Part shown: in pieces, positions 1-7,818 of the stretch
How positions within the stretch are numbered: the stretch's first letter is position 1
Layout: the number at the start of each line of letters is the position of its first letter
Assembly (NCBI GenBank): GCA_020793555.1
Contig: DQIO01000274.1
Location: 1 to 12,483 of the forward strand
Reading direction: 5' to 3'
DNA: 12,483 nt
From: Methanosarcinaceae archaeon
GTDB taxonomy: Archaea > Halobacteriota > Methanosarcinia > Methanosarcinales > Methanosarcinaceae
Position numbers and translations under genes: made by a program
Notes under the pieces: model-generated
The model's input: only the letters and a program-made list of their open reading frames with translations
Database searches by the model: none
Told to the model about the DNA's origin: nothing

Positions 1-2
1 GC

Positions 3-108
3 TCGGATTAACTTGCACTATATGTTTATAAAACATATACTACAAGAAAATCCTCCCTCCGGTCGGATTTACTTGAAGTAAATAATTTTATAAATTATAT
101 ACTATAAA
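3..108 (+). repeat. Tandem imperfect promoter-like repeat upstream of rtcA
   Basis: Two copies of a unit of about 48 bases lie about 60 bases apart (3-45 and 63-107). Shared blocks, in order, are TCGGATT-ACTTG, TTTATAAA and ATATACTA-AA, with a 2-base length difference in the middle. Each copy is centred on a TATA-like TTTATAAA inside a small AT palindrome (ATGTTTATAAAACAT in the first). The second TATA (about 88-94) is 25-30 bases before the start region of rtcA, so it could be its promoter. The first copy may be a duplicate promoter or operator. The repeat is seen directly; the promoter role is inferred. Confidence 0.45.
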
Positions 109-128
109 AAGATGCAGGAGATGGGAAT

Positions 129-1172
129 ATCATTGAGATCGACGGTTCATACGGAGAAGGGGGCGGGCAGATCGTCAGGACTGCTGTGTCCCTGTCTGCA
201 GTAATCGGTGAGGATGTGAGAGTCACCAATATACGAAAGAACCGCCCCAAACCTGGTTTGAAAGCACAACACATAAAAGCGATAGAAACGGCTGCCCTGC
301 TGTGCGATGCTGATGTGACAGGACTTTCAATCGGCTCGACCGACATCACGTTCTCTCCACTGGAACTGAAGGGAGGTAACGTTAAACTTGAGATCGATAT
401 CGGAACTGCGGGAAGTATCTCGCTTCTTCTCCAGTGTATCATGCCTGCTGCAGCCTACGCTCCTGGCGATATTGAATTGACCATTACAGGTGGTACGGAT
501 GTAGCATGGTCCCCACCTATCGATTACTTAAAACACATAACCGCCCGTGCACTGTCAAAGATGGGGTACAAGTGTAACATCGACCTGCTTACACGCGGAT
601 ATTATCCAAAAGGAGGGGGGAAAGTACGCGCACACCTTAAACCTTCCAGACTCAAAGGTTTTGATTTTACGACAGAATTCCGCGAGGATAAAAGAAAGAT
701 ATACGGCATATCCCATTGCGCAAACCTGCCCGAACATATTGCAATGCGGCAGGCAGATTCAGCTGCGGCGTTGATCGAAAAATCGGGATTTGAGTGTGAG
801 ATCAATACCGAATGTGTGACATGTCGTTCAACAGGCAGCGGGATCGGTTTATGGCACGGACTGATTGGTGCAAGCGCACTTGGAAAACATGGGTTGCCTG
901 CCGAAAAAGTTGGAAGGAATGCCGGAAAAGAAATGATTGAAGAACTGCGTTTTGGTGCTTGTGTTGATGTACATCTTGCTGACCAGTTAATCCCATATAT
1001 GGGGCTTTGCAAATCTGGTTTTGGGTCTTATACAGTGCGGGAATTGTCACAGCATACGCTGACGAACATCTGGGTAACTGAACAGTTCCTTGATGTGAAG
1101 TTTGATGTTAAGAAAATAGTTAATTTTGGTTCCAAGTTTGAATCTGATATCGTAGAAGTATCTGTCAAATGA
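129..1172 (+). CDS. rtcA: RNA 3'-terminal phosphate cyclase
   Basis: RtcA converts an RNA 3'-phosphate to a 2',3'-cyclic phosphate using ATP, through an enzyme-histidine-AMP intermediate. The reading frame shows the family N-terminal signature IEIDGSYGEGGGQIVRTA (codons from 132), then NIRKNRPKPGLKAQH, a GYYPKGGG motif, HLADQLIPYMGL, and SQHTLTNI with the catalytic His. Counted from codon 129 that His is residue 309, the same number as in E. coli RtcA, and the protein is 347 residues, the usual length. The first ordinary start codon in frame is GTG at 186, which would cut off the conserved glycine-rich N-terminus. ATC at 129 sits where the family normally has Met, 8 bases after a GGAG (117-120). 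The ATGs at 112 and 121 are out of frame by one base. The start is therefore unusual or the gene carries a frameshift. It is convergent with kptA, 18 bases away. Confidence 0.93.
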   Translation: MIEIDGSYGEGGGQIVRTAVSLSAVIGEDVRVTNIRKNRPKPGLKAQHIKAIETAALLCDADVTGLSIGSTDITFSPLELKGGNVKLEIDIGTAGSISLLLQCIMPAAAYAPGDIELTITGGTDVAWSPPIDYLKHITARALSKMGYKCNIDLLTRGYYPKGGGKVRAHLKPSRLKGFDFTTEFREDKRKIYGISHCANLPEHIAMRQADSAAALIEKSGFECEINTECVTCRSTGSGIGLWHGLIGASALGKHGLPAEKVGRNAGKEMIEELRFGACVDVHLADQLIPYMGLCKSGFGSYTVRELSQHTLTNIWVTEQFLDVKFDVKKIVNFGSKFESDIVEVSVK

Positions 1173-1190
1173 CAGAATATCTTTCACTCT

Positions 1191-1814
1191 TCATTCCTCT
1201 ACAACATTTAGGTACTCAGGTGGTACTTCATCTGTCAGGACAATATCATCATTTACAGACATGAAAAATAAACCATTCTGCTGTGCTGTCTCTGCATCAA
1301 CTTCAATGACAACCGGATTTTCAGTATGAACCGATGCGGCTTCGTTGGCTTTGCGATATGAAGTGCTAAGATGCACATAGCGTTGGCGTATTGGTGTAAT
1401 ACCATTTTCTAAAAGCATGTCAACCTCTTCCAAACTGACTCCATAATAAAGATATGCAAATTCATTACCCGGATAATCCAGATTAACATTTACGGAATGA
1501 CCATATCTTGCCCTGATACGTGAGCCTTCTGCCTCATATCTTTTTTTTACATCAGAATCTATAAGAGCGATCAAACGTTCTTCTGTTGACCACCTGTATC
1601 GACTTTCCATGATGTTACAAAGATTATCAAGGTTAACCCAACCCTGCATGTCCATTTCAAGACCTACATCTTCAGGGAAATGCCTGAGCGCACCGGAAAT
1701 GAATCTTCCAAGTCTCTCCTCGCGTTCATCATCCAGCACATACCTGCCATTATCTCCACATTCGGGACATTCGTGACCCCTGAAGTATCCATGCTCATTA
1801 CATTTGCGAATCAT
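1191..1814 (-). CDS. kptA: tRNA/RNA 2'-phosphotransferase, archaeal zinc-ribbon type with altered active site
   Basis: KptA/Tpt1 removes an internal RNA 2'-phosphate with NAD+, giving ADP-ribose 1'',2''-cyclic phosphate. The start chosen gives 207 residues beginning MIRKCNEHGYF. An extension to 1862 is open but would run through a TATA-like sequence. Residues 5-19 form a small zinc ribbon (C5, H8, C16, C19) typical of archaeal homologues. Family motifs follow: LRH (R44, H45), GW at 58-59, RIRARYGHS (R99-S107), VHLSTSY (147-153) and LTDEVPPEYL near the C-terminus. Two positions differ from the usual family. The LYHGT motif reads LYYGV, putting Tyr124 in place of the conserved His, and the VGRRHG segment reads AASVHT, so the conserved Arg is missing. 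Both positions are reported as important for catalysis in yeast Tpt1. From memory, other Methanosarcinales proteins share this variant, but I could not check. The fold assignment is secure; the activity is less so. Confidence 0.9.
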   Translation of the reverse strand: MIRKCNEHGYFRGHECPECGDNGRYVLDDEREERLGRFISGALRHFPEDVGLEMDMQGWVNLDNLCNIMESRYRWSTEERLIALIDSDVKKRYEAEGSRIRARYGHSVNVNLDYPGNEFAYLYYGVSLEEVDMLLENGITPIRQRYVHLSTSYRKANEAASVHTENPVVIEVDAETAQQNGLFFMSVNDDIVLTDEVPPEYLNVVEE

Positions 1815-1842
1815 GATATCTAGTTTCAGTTGTATTTGATTG

Positions 1843-1852
1843 TTAATATATC
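1843..1852 (-). promoter_or_regulatory. Probable TATA box of kptA
   Basis: On the minus strand the sequence GATATATTAA is centred about 33 bases before the ATG at 1814. This is consistent with a transcript that has a leader of only a few bases. It supports the start at 1814 over the longer open frame, whose first codons would overlap this box. Confidence 0.4.
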
Positions 1853-1862
1853 TTGTTAACAA

Positions 1863-2120
1863 AATTTCTGCATTTTTGTAGCATATGGGGGGTGTTTAAC
1901 AATTACTGTATGTAATAATTTTCGTGCTTATTTTTCAATTTGTTTATTTGGTTAGATAATATGGCTTTATTTTTGAATTCAAATCTGCATTATATCGATG
2001 AGTTCCATCTAGGATTTCTATCAAAACAAAGGGCAGTCTTTAAGTCCGAGTAATTTATGTATGTTATCAATTATTACTAGATAATCACACACTAAAACTT
2101 CAACACATCGGAGAATTTCA
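1863..2120. promoter_or_regulatory. Divergent intergenic region kptA/thrC with thrC promoter and RBS
   Basis: This AT-rich gap separates kptA (minus) from thrC (plus) and shows no convincing gene. It holds a short palindrome ATTAC-N5-GTAAT (1902-1916), a TATA-like TTTATGTA (2054-2061) that would place thrC transcription near 2085, and a clear ribosome binding site GGAGA (2110-2114) six bases before the thrC ATG. The rest appears to be plain AT-rich spacer. Confidence 0.4.
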
Positions 2121-3335
2121 ATGTACTACCTAAAATGTATCGAATGCGACAAGAAATATTCAAAAACGGATGTAGTCTACACATGTGAATGCGGTGGGCT
2201 GCTTGACGTGATCTATGATTACGAATCTACTGGATTTGACATGGATGAGATCAAAAACGTTCCCCCATCTGTCTGGAAATACAAAAAACTCCTTCCAATT
2301 GAACGGGAACCTATATCGATAAGAGAAGGCGGTACGCCGCTTTATAAGTGCGATCGTCTTGCAGAAAAGATCGGTATTAAAGAACTTTATGTCAAGCATG
2401 AGGGTTTGAACCCGACAGGTTCTTTCAAGGACAGAGGGATGACCGTTGGTGTATCCAAGGCTCTTGAACTTGGTATGAAGACCGTTGCGTGCGCATCTAC
2501 GGGAAATACGTCAGCATCGTTAGCAATATACGGTGCAAAGGCAGGCATTCCGGCAGTCGTGTTGTTGCCTGAGGGGAAAGTGGCACTGGGCAAGGTTGCA
2601 CAGGCATTGATGCACGGTGCTAAAGTGTTGAGCATACGTGGCAATTTCGATGATGCGCTTGTACTTGTGCGTAAACTGTGTGATGAAGAAAAATTTTATT
2701 TATTGAATTCAGTAAATCCGTACAGGCTTGAAGGACAGAAGACCATCGGTTTTGAAATTGTTGACCAACTTGGAATTCGGGTTCCTGACAGGGTTGTGTT
2801 GCCTGTTGGAAATGCGGGAAATATTACGGCAATATACAAAGGTTTCAAGGAATTCATGAAACTGGGTGTCACTGACAGCGTTCCAAAAATGACCGGTATC
2901 CAGACTGAAGGCGCATCCCCGGTCGTGAATGCCATTAAGAGTGGGGCGGACGCTATAACGCCTGTGAAAAATCCGGAAACTATTGCAACTGCAATTCGTA
3001 TTGGTGATCCTGTCAATGCACGTAAGGCATTAATCGCGATACGCGAATCGAACGGTACGGCAGAAACTGTGACTGATGAGGAACTCCTTGTGGCGCAGAA
3101 AGAACTTGCACAACTTGAGGGAATCGGTGTTGAGCCTGCAAGTGCTACATCTATTGCAGGACTTAAGAAACTGGTCGATGCAGGTGTGATAGGGCGGGAT
3201 GAGACTGTTGTGTGTATCACGACAGGTCATTTGTTAAAGGATCCTGAAACGGCTATCGATAACTGTGCTGAACCTGTCGTTGTGGATGCGACGATCGAGG
3301 CGATAAGGGATGCTGTTTTCGCTTACAGGCAATAA
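2121..3335 (+). CDS. thrC: Threonine synthase
   Basis: PLP-dependent enzyme of threonine biosynthesis: O-phosphohomoserine plus water gives threonine and phosphate. The 404-residue protein has the archaeal/plant-type layout. An N-terminal zinc ribbon (C6, C9, C22, C24; YLKCIEC and CECGG) is followed by the substrate segment REGGTPL (68-74). The PLP lysine is K103 in NPTGSFKDRG, then comes ASTGNTSAS (125-133). The PLP-phosphate loop is PVGNAGN (228-234), and the C-terminal CITTGHLLKDP (365-375) is typical of the family. The ATG is preceded by a good GGAGA site at the right spacing. leuS begins 41 bases after its stop with no obvious terminator between, so the two are probably co-transcribed. 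Nothing looks truncated or odd. Confidence 0.97.
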   Translation: MYYLKCIECDKKYSKTDVVYTCECGGLLDVIYDYESTGFDMDEIKNVPPSVWKYKKLLPIEREPISIREGGTPLYKCDRLAEKIGIKELYVKHEGLNPTGSFKDRGMTVGVSKALELGMKTVACASTGNTSASLAIYGAKAGIPAVVLLPEGKVALGKVAQALMHGAKVLSIRGNFDDALVLVRKLCDEEKFYLLNSVNPYRLEGQKTIGFEIVDQLGIRVPDRVVLPVGNAGNITAIYKGFKEFMKLGVTDSVPKMTGIQTEGASPVVNAIKSGADAITPVKNPETIATAIRIGDPVNARKALIAIRESNGTAETVTDEELLVAQKELAQLEGIGVEPASATSIAGLKKLVDAGVIGRDETVVCITTGHLLKDPETAIDNCAEPVVVDATIEAIRDAVFAYRQ

Positions 3336-3376
3336 TGTGAATAAGTCAATAACGACAATCAATAATTGGTGGGACA

Positions 3377-6274
3377 ATGCAGCAGGATTACGAACCGCAC
3401 GAGATTGAGGGGAAATGGCAGGAATTGTGGAGTGGAGAGAAGGTTTTTGAGCCTGAAATTGATGACAGAGATAAATTCTTTGTTACTATCCCATATCCAT
3501 ACCTGAATGGAAACCTTCACGCAGGACACACACGAACTTTCACGATCGGTGATGTTGTAGCAAGATACAAGCGTATGCAAGGCTACAATGTACTCTTCCC
3601 TATGGCATTTCATGTCACAGGAACACCAATTGTCGGTCTTGCTGAACTTATCCAGAACAAAGATCCCCAGACAATGGACGTGTATTCGAAATTCCACGGC
3701 ATTCCTGCGGATGTTTTGAACACTCTTAATACACCTGAAAAAATCGTTGATTATTTTAAGGTCGAAGCCGAAAAAGTGATGCGCTCGATCGGGTATTCAA
3801 TTGATTGGAGACGAAAGTTCACTACAACCGATGCTCCGTACAAAAAATTCATTGAATGGCAGTTCAATTTGCTTTATGACAAAGGATTGATAAGTAAGGG
3901 ATCACACCCTGTAAAATGGTGCCCCAATGATGACAATCCTGTGGAGGATCACGATATCCTGCATGGCGAGGGTGCGAATATTGTAGATTATACACTTGTC
4001 AAGTTCAGGTTCGATGGTGTTGTTCTGCCTTGTGCAACACTTCGACCTGAAACTGTTTTTGGTGTTACGAACTTGTGGGTGAACCCTGATATTGAACATG
4101 TCAAGATCAAGGTTGAACTGGATGGCAAAGAGGAACTGTGGATCGTAAGCAAGGATGCATATAATAAACTTACATTTACGGACAGGACCGTAGAGTTTGT
4201 CGAAACTGTGCCGTCAGAGTCACTGATTGGTATCAAAGTTAAAAATCCGTTGACTGGTAATGAGGTTATTACGCTGCCTGCTTCCTTTGTAAAATCGGAG
4301 AACGGAAGCGGAATTGTGATGAGCGTACCTGCTCATGCGCCTTTTGATTATCTGGCATTGCGCGATCTATATGACAAGGATCTGAGTGATTTTGGTATTA
4401 CTGAAGACTTACGTAAGATAGAGTTAATTTCACTGATCAAGGCTAAGGAGTTTGGGGAATTTCCGGCAGTTGAGGCTGTTGAACAGTTCGAGGTCAAGGA
4501 TCAGGATGATCCGCGCGCTGAGGAAGCAACCAAGATGGTGTATCGTCGTGAGTTCCACGGCGGTGTGTTGAAGGATAATACCGGCAAGTATGCGGGTGTA
4601 GCAGTATCCAAGATCAAGGATGTGCTTACACATGATCTGATCGAGCAGGGCATCGGTGAGGTATTCTATGAGTTCAGCGAGCCTGTGGTTTGCCGATGTG
4701 GTACTACTTGTGTTGTTAATATGGTAAAGGGGCAGTGGTTCCTGAACTATTCCGATCCCGATTGGAAGGATGAGGTTTACCGATGTATTGAGAATATGGA
4801 CATTTTACCTGAGGATCTTCGGGTTGAGTTCAACAATAAGGTTGATTGGCTAAAGGACAAGGCATGTGCCAGAAAGAAAGGACTTGGTACTAAGTTGCCG
4901 TTTGATACCAATTGGCTGATCGAGTCTTTGGGTGATTCAACTATTTACATGTCATATTACACTATTGCGAAGTTTGTTGGTGCTAACAGTGGTATTACGA
5001 CTGAACAACTTGTTCCGCAATTGTTTGATTATGTGCTGCTTGGAAAAGGCAGTGTTGAAGATGCAGCAAGTGCAAGCGGGATCGATGTTGATGTTATTGA
5101 TCAGATGAAGAGTGAGTTTGATTATTGGTATCCTGTTGACCTGAGGTCATCGGGTAAGGATCTTGTTCCAAATCATTTGTTGTTCTTCCTGTTCCATCAT
5201 GTTGCGATATTTGATGAGGACAAATGGCCAAAAGCCATTGCAGTCAATGGTTTTGTTTCACTTGAAGGAAAGAAGATGAGCAAGTCCAAAGGCCCTCTTC
5301 TGACACTTAGTGATGCTGTCAGGGATTATGGTGCTGATATTTCAAGGATGTATATTCTTTCAAGTGCTGAACAGACACAGGATGCAGACTGGAAGAACAG
5401 TGGAATCGAGACTGCACGAAAGCAAGTCGATAGGTTCTATTCGTTTGCAAGGGATGTTGTTGATTCAGGTTCAACTTCCGGCATGAGCGGTGAACTGAAA
5501 TTGATCGACCGCTGGATACTCAGTAAACTCCAGCATCGGATACGTGAGACGAACAATGCTCTTGATTTGATATTGACGCGCCACGCGCTTCAGAATTCAT
5601 TTTTCTTGCTGTTCAATGATTTGAAGTGGTACCAGCGACGTGGTGGCAGTGCATTGCTTTATGATGTGCTGGACACATGGGTGCGCCTGCTTTCTCCATT
5701 CATTCCGCATTTATGTGAGGAGATATGGGGCGCGATGGGTCACGGCGAAGACGATCTTGTATCATTCGCTTCTTATCCAACATTTGATGAGAATCTTGTT
5801 GACAATGTTGCAGAACTCGCAGAGGAGTTGGTGGGCAATACGCTTTCTGATATTGAGGAGATTGTGAAGGTCACAAAGATGTCACCAAAAGAGGTTATAT
5901 TGTACACATCCCCGTCATGGAAGACTGATGCGTTCAAACTTGCAGTCGGTATGCAAAAGGATGGCGACCTGAATGTTGGAACACTTATCAAGACTTTGAT
6001 GGCGAATCCTGACATGAGGCGGTATGGAAAAGAGATACCTAAGTTCGTGCAGAAACTTGTTCCTGATGTGACAACGATGAATTCCGATACTCTGGAATTG
6101 CTTTGTTGTTTTGATATGGATGAGAAGTCAATACTCGATGAAGCTATCGCTTTCCTTGAGTCTGAGATTGGATGTACGGCTAAGGTTTACAGTGCGGATG
6201 AACCGGAATATGACCCGCAGAACAAGGCACGCTTTGCAGTTCCGATGAGACCTGCGATATATCTTGAGAATTGA
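3377..6274 (+). CDS. leuS: Leucyl-tRNA synthetase, archaeal type
   Basis: Charges tRNA-Leu with leucine in the cytoplasm. The protein has 965 residues, the usual archaeal/eukaryotic-type length. Class I signatures are present: HAGH (48-51, the HIGH motif) inside PYPYLNGNLHAGH, and KMSKS at 633-637. The CP1 editing domain is intact, with TLRPETVFG from 221 and the editing motif SVPAHAPFDY carrying D324. Cysteine clusters WCP (181-183) and CRCGTTC (439-445) look like metal-binding elements. The anticodon-binding domain follows KMSKS (for example LSPFIPHLCEEIWG), and the C-terminal extension runs to the stop. The ATG at 3377 follows a GGTG element five bases upstream. The gene is the second of a likely thrC-leuS transcription unit. 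No missing key residues were noticed. Confidence 0.98.
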   Translation: MQQDYEPHEIEGKWQELWSGEKVFEPEIDDRDKFFVTIPYPYLNGNLHAGHTRTFTIGDVVARYKRMQGYNVLFPMAFHVTGTPIVGLAELIQNKDPQTMDVYSKFHGIPADVLNTLNTPEKIVDYFKVEAEKVMRSIGYSIDWRRKFTTTDAPYKKFIEWQFNLLYDKGLISKGSHPVKWCPNDDNPVEDHDILHGEGANIVDYTLVKFRFDGVVLPCATLRPETVFGVTNLWVNPDIEHVKIKVELDGKEELWIVSKDAYNKLTFTDRTVEFVETVPSESLIGIKVKNPLTGNEVITLPASFVKSENGSGIVMSVPAHAPFDYLALRDLYDKDLSDFGITEDLRKIELISLIKAKEFGEFPAVEAVEQFEVKDQDDPRAEEATKMVYRREFHGGVLKDNTGKYAGVAVSKIKDVLTHDLIEQGIGEVFYEFSEPVVCRCGTTCVVNMVKGQWFLNYSDPDWKDEVYRCIENMDILPEDLRVEFNNKVDWLKDKACARKKGLGTKLPFDTNWLIESLGDSTIYMSYYTIAKFVGANSGITTEQLVPQLFDYVLLGKGSVEDAASASGIDVDVIDQMKSEFDYWYPVDLRSSGKDLVPNHLLFFLFHHVAIFDEDKWPKAIAVNGFVSLEGKKMSKSKGPLLTLSDAVRDYGADISRMYILSSAEQTQDADWKNSGIETARKQVDRFYSFARDVVDSGSTSGMSGELKLIDRWILSKLQHRIRETNNALDLILTRHALQNSFFLLFNDLKWYQRRGGSALLYDVLDTWVRLLSPFIPHLCEEIWGAMGHGEDDLVSFASYPTFDENLVDNVAELAEELVGNTLSDIEEIVKVTKMSPKEVILYTSPSWKTDAFKLAVGMQKDGDLNVGTLIKTLMANPDMRRYGKEIPKFVQKLVPDVTTMNSDTLELLCCFDMDEKSILDEAIAFLESEIGCTAKVYSADEPEYDPQNKARFAVPMRPAIYLEN

Positions 6275-6311
6275 ATGGGTTATATCCCAAAAAACTTAAA
6301 ATCGTACATAG

Positions 6312-6345
6312 CGCTGAGTGCGGCATTTCATCTGCATTCTCAGCG
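6312..6345 (+). terminator. Hairpin downstream of leuS
   Basis: CGCTGAG (6312-6318) and CTCAGCG (6339-6345) form a perfect 7-base stem, extended inward by TGC/GCA after a two-base bulge. It lies about 38 bases after the leuS stop. A smaller stem TGGG-N6-CCCA followed by a run of A lies directly after the stop (6276-6289). There is no strong T tract, so this is only a possible 3'-end structure. Confidence 0.25.
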
Positions 6346-6388
6346 AGATGTGCGGTAATTTTCTCGATATACATATATTCCAAGTTGA

Positions 6389-6409
6389 AGTAAATGCTTC
6401 TAATTTACT
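6389..6409 (-). terminator. Hairpin immediately after the ATPase stop codon
   Basis: AGTAAAT (6389-6395) and ATTTACT (6403-6409) form a perfect 7-base inverted repeat with a 7-base loop. It touches the TAG stop (6410-6412) of the minus-strand ATPase gene. It could act as a 3'-end or bidirectional structure between convergent leuS and the ATPase. No typical oligo-T tail is evident. Confidence 0.3.
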
Positions 6410-7705
6410 CTATTCGAGTAGCCACTTCCATAGCGGTATGAATTTAATATATTTTTCTTTGAATTCTTGCTCATCCTCGTAATCCCATGTTATGACAAGC
6501 AGGTCATTGCACCCAAGTTCCTTTGATGCTTTAACAATTGATTTTAGTTCTCTCTCTTTTGTAATAGCATCATCAATATCATAGCATACCTGGATCAATT
6601 GCTTAACTTTCATTCCATCCGTCAGGACAAAATCGACTTCTGTTCCAGAACTCTCTTTCCAATAATACACATTTAGCAAAGGGTCCAAATAATTGCTTTT
6701 TCTTAAAAGTTCTATTGCAACAATATTTTCTATTCGTCTTCCATGATCATCGATGCCGTATAATGTCACAAAACCAATATCTGTCAAATATATCTTAGGT
6801 ATGCTTCCTTCTACTTCCCTTACACCTTTTCCATATTTTCTAAGAACAAATACAAAATTGATATCTTCCAGATAAGAGAAATATTCATAGACCTTTGTCT
6901 TGCTCAATGATACATTCGAAGAATTGAGGAAATTATGTAATTTTCTGACTGATAATTCCCTTGCAAAGTTTCTTATCAGGGATTTGATCATAAACTTCAG
7001 AGCAGCAATTTTTTCTATGCCAAATCTTTCAACCAGATCCCGATAAATCATCAGATCAATATATTCTTTCAATGTTCGAATTCTGATAAATCGTTCATAT
7101 TCCAATAGTTCTGGAAATCCGCCGTATTTTATATATTTATCCAGATGCCCTTTTAGTATTCCGCGCTCGGATTCTATCAATGGAAAAGTGGGTTTGAAAT
7201 CTTTTGCATTTAGGAATTCCCTGAATGAAAGTGTAAAAAGGGTATATGACAATGTTCTTCCTCTCAGGTTTGTGGCTATTTCTTTAGAGAGAAGTTTCGA
7301 TGATGAGCCTGTTAAAAATATTCTTACATTCTTTCTTTCAGTCAATCTTCTGATGAATCGTTCCCATCCATCAATCTCCTGTATCTCATCAAAAAAAAGG
7401 TACAGCGTGTCTGCATCCGGATTTATTTTGTAATACAGTTCAATGATGCTGGATAGGTCGTCTGTAGACATATCACTGAGTCTCTCATCTTCAAAGTTGA
7501 TATAAAAAATCCTATTTTTCTCTAAACCTTCGTTCAACAATTCCTTGATTACCTGAAAGAGGTAATATGTTTTTCCAGCTCGCCTCAACCCGATGATTGT
7601 TATCACTTTGTCGATATTAGTTGGTGTGGACAATTCCCTTTCAAATGCTGTTGGAATACTTTCCTTATGAAATTCTGTTATTATTTCTTCGAGTTTGTTT
7701 ATCAT
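6410..7705 (-). CDS. AAA_14 / DUF4143 family archaeal ATPase
   Basis: A 431-residue P-loop ATPase of the large prokaryotic family with an N-terminal AAA domain and a C-terminal DUF4143 domain; its cellular role is not established. Seen directly: Walker A GLRRAGKT (39-46), Walker B LFFDEIQE (103-110), sensor-like LTGSS (131-135), and the RGR segment with SFREFL at about 148-165. A helical, winged-helix-like middle (about 210-320) follows. The C-terminal domain carries IENIVAIELL, YYWKESSGTEVDFVL and LIQVCYDI. That arrangement recalls the E, D, E-x-K signature of PD-(D/E)XK nucleases, but the last motif here is QVC. No partner gene is adjacent on the same strand; it stands alone, convergent with leuS. 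It is visibly richer in A and T than leuS. A TATA-like element 20-35 bases before the ATG suggests a nearly leaderless message. Confidence 0.9.
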   Translation of the reverse strand: MINKLEEIITEFHKESIPTAFERELSTPTNIDKVITIIGLRRAGKTYYLFQVIKELLNEGLEKNRIFYINFEDERLSDMSTDDLSSIIELYYKINPDADTLYLFFDEIQEIDGWERFIRRLTERKNVRIFLTGSSSKLLSKEIATNLRGRTLSYTLFTLSFREFLNAKDFKPTFPLIESERGILKGHLDKYIKYGGFPELLEYERFIRIRTLKEYIDLMIYRDLVERFGIEKIAALKFMIKSLIRNFARELSVRKLHNFLNSSNVSLSKTKVYEYFSYLEDINFVFVLRKYGKGVREVEGSIPKIYLTDIGFVTLYGIDDHGRRIENIVAIELLRKSNYLDPLLNVYYWKESSGTEVDFVLTDGMKVKQLIQVCYDIDDAITKERELKSIVKASKELGCNDLLVITWDYEDEQEFKEKYIKFIPLWKWLLE

Positions 7706-7707
7706 AT

Positions 7708-7740
7708 GTACTAGTAGAATAGTACGTATATATATGTTTT
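7708..7740 (-). promoter_or_regulatory. ATPase promoter with overlapping palindrome
   Basis: On the minus strand, ACATATATATACG (about 7725-7737) is a TATA-like element 20-35 bases before the ATG at 7705. Between it and the start codon lies the perfect inverted repeat GTACTA-N6-TAGTAC (7708-7725). It would sit across the expected transcription start, a typical place for a repressor operator. The palindrome is seen; the regulatory role is inferred. Confidence 0.4.
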
Positions 7741-7753
7741 GTCATAGTTTAGT

Positions 7754-7783
7754 ATTACATAATTGTAAAAAACTGTATGTAAT
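7754..7783. promoter_or_regulatory. Inverted repeat ATTACATA-N14-TATGTAAT
   Basis: A perfect 8-base inverted repeat (7754-7761 and 7776-7783) with half-sites centred 22 bases apart, about two helical turns, lies just upstream of the ATPase promoter. This suits a dimeric regulator. In AT-rich spacer a chance match is possible. Confidence 0.3.
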
Positions 7784-7818
7784 TAGTCTTGCAGATTTAA
7801 TCTATAACTACCTACAAT

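Noticed and set aside
1..108. CRISPR-like array from the two 48-base repeats
   Set aside because: Only two diverged copies occur, separated by a short spacer with TATA-like cores; no array and no cas genes are present.
602..1012. Antisense open frames across rtcA, thrC and leuS
   Set aside because: They are shadows of strongly supported genes, with no family motifs or start signals.
1815..1862. Longer N-terminus for kptA starting at 1862
   Set aside because: The extra 16 codons overlap a TATA-like sequence, and the family N-terminus MIRKCNEHGYF begins at 1814.
1905..7783. Shared 12-mer ACTGTATGTAAT upstream of kptA and the ATPase (1905-1916 and 7772-7783)
   Set aside because: A few 12-base matches are expected by chance in an AT-rich window of this size, and the flanks do not match.
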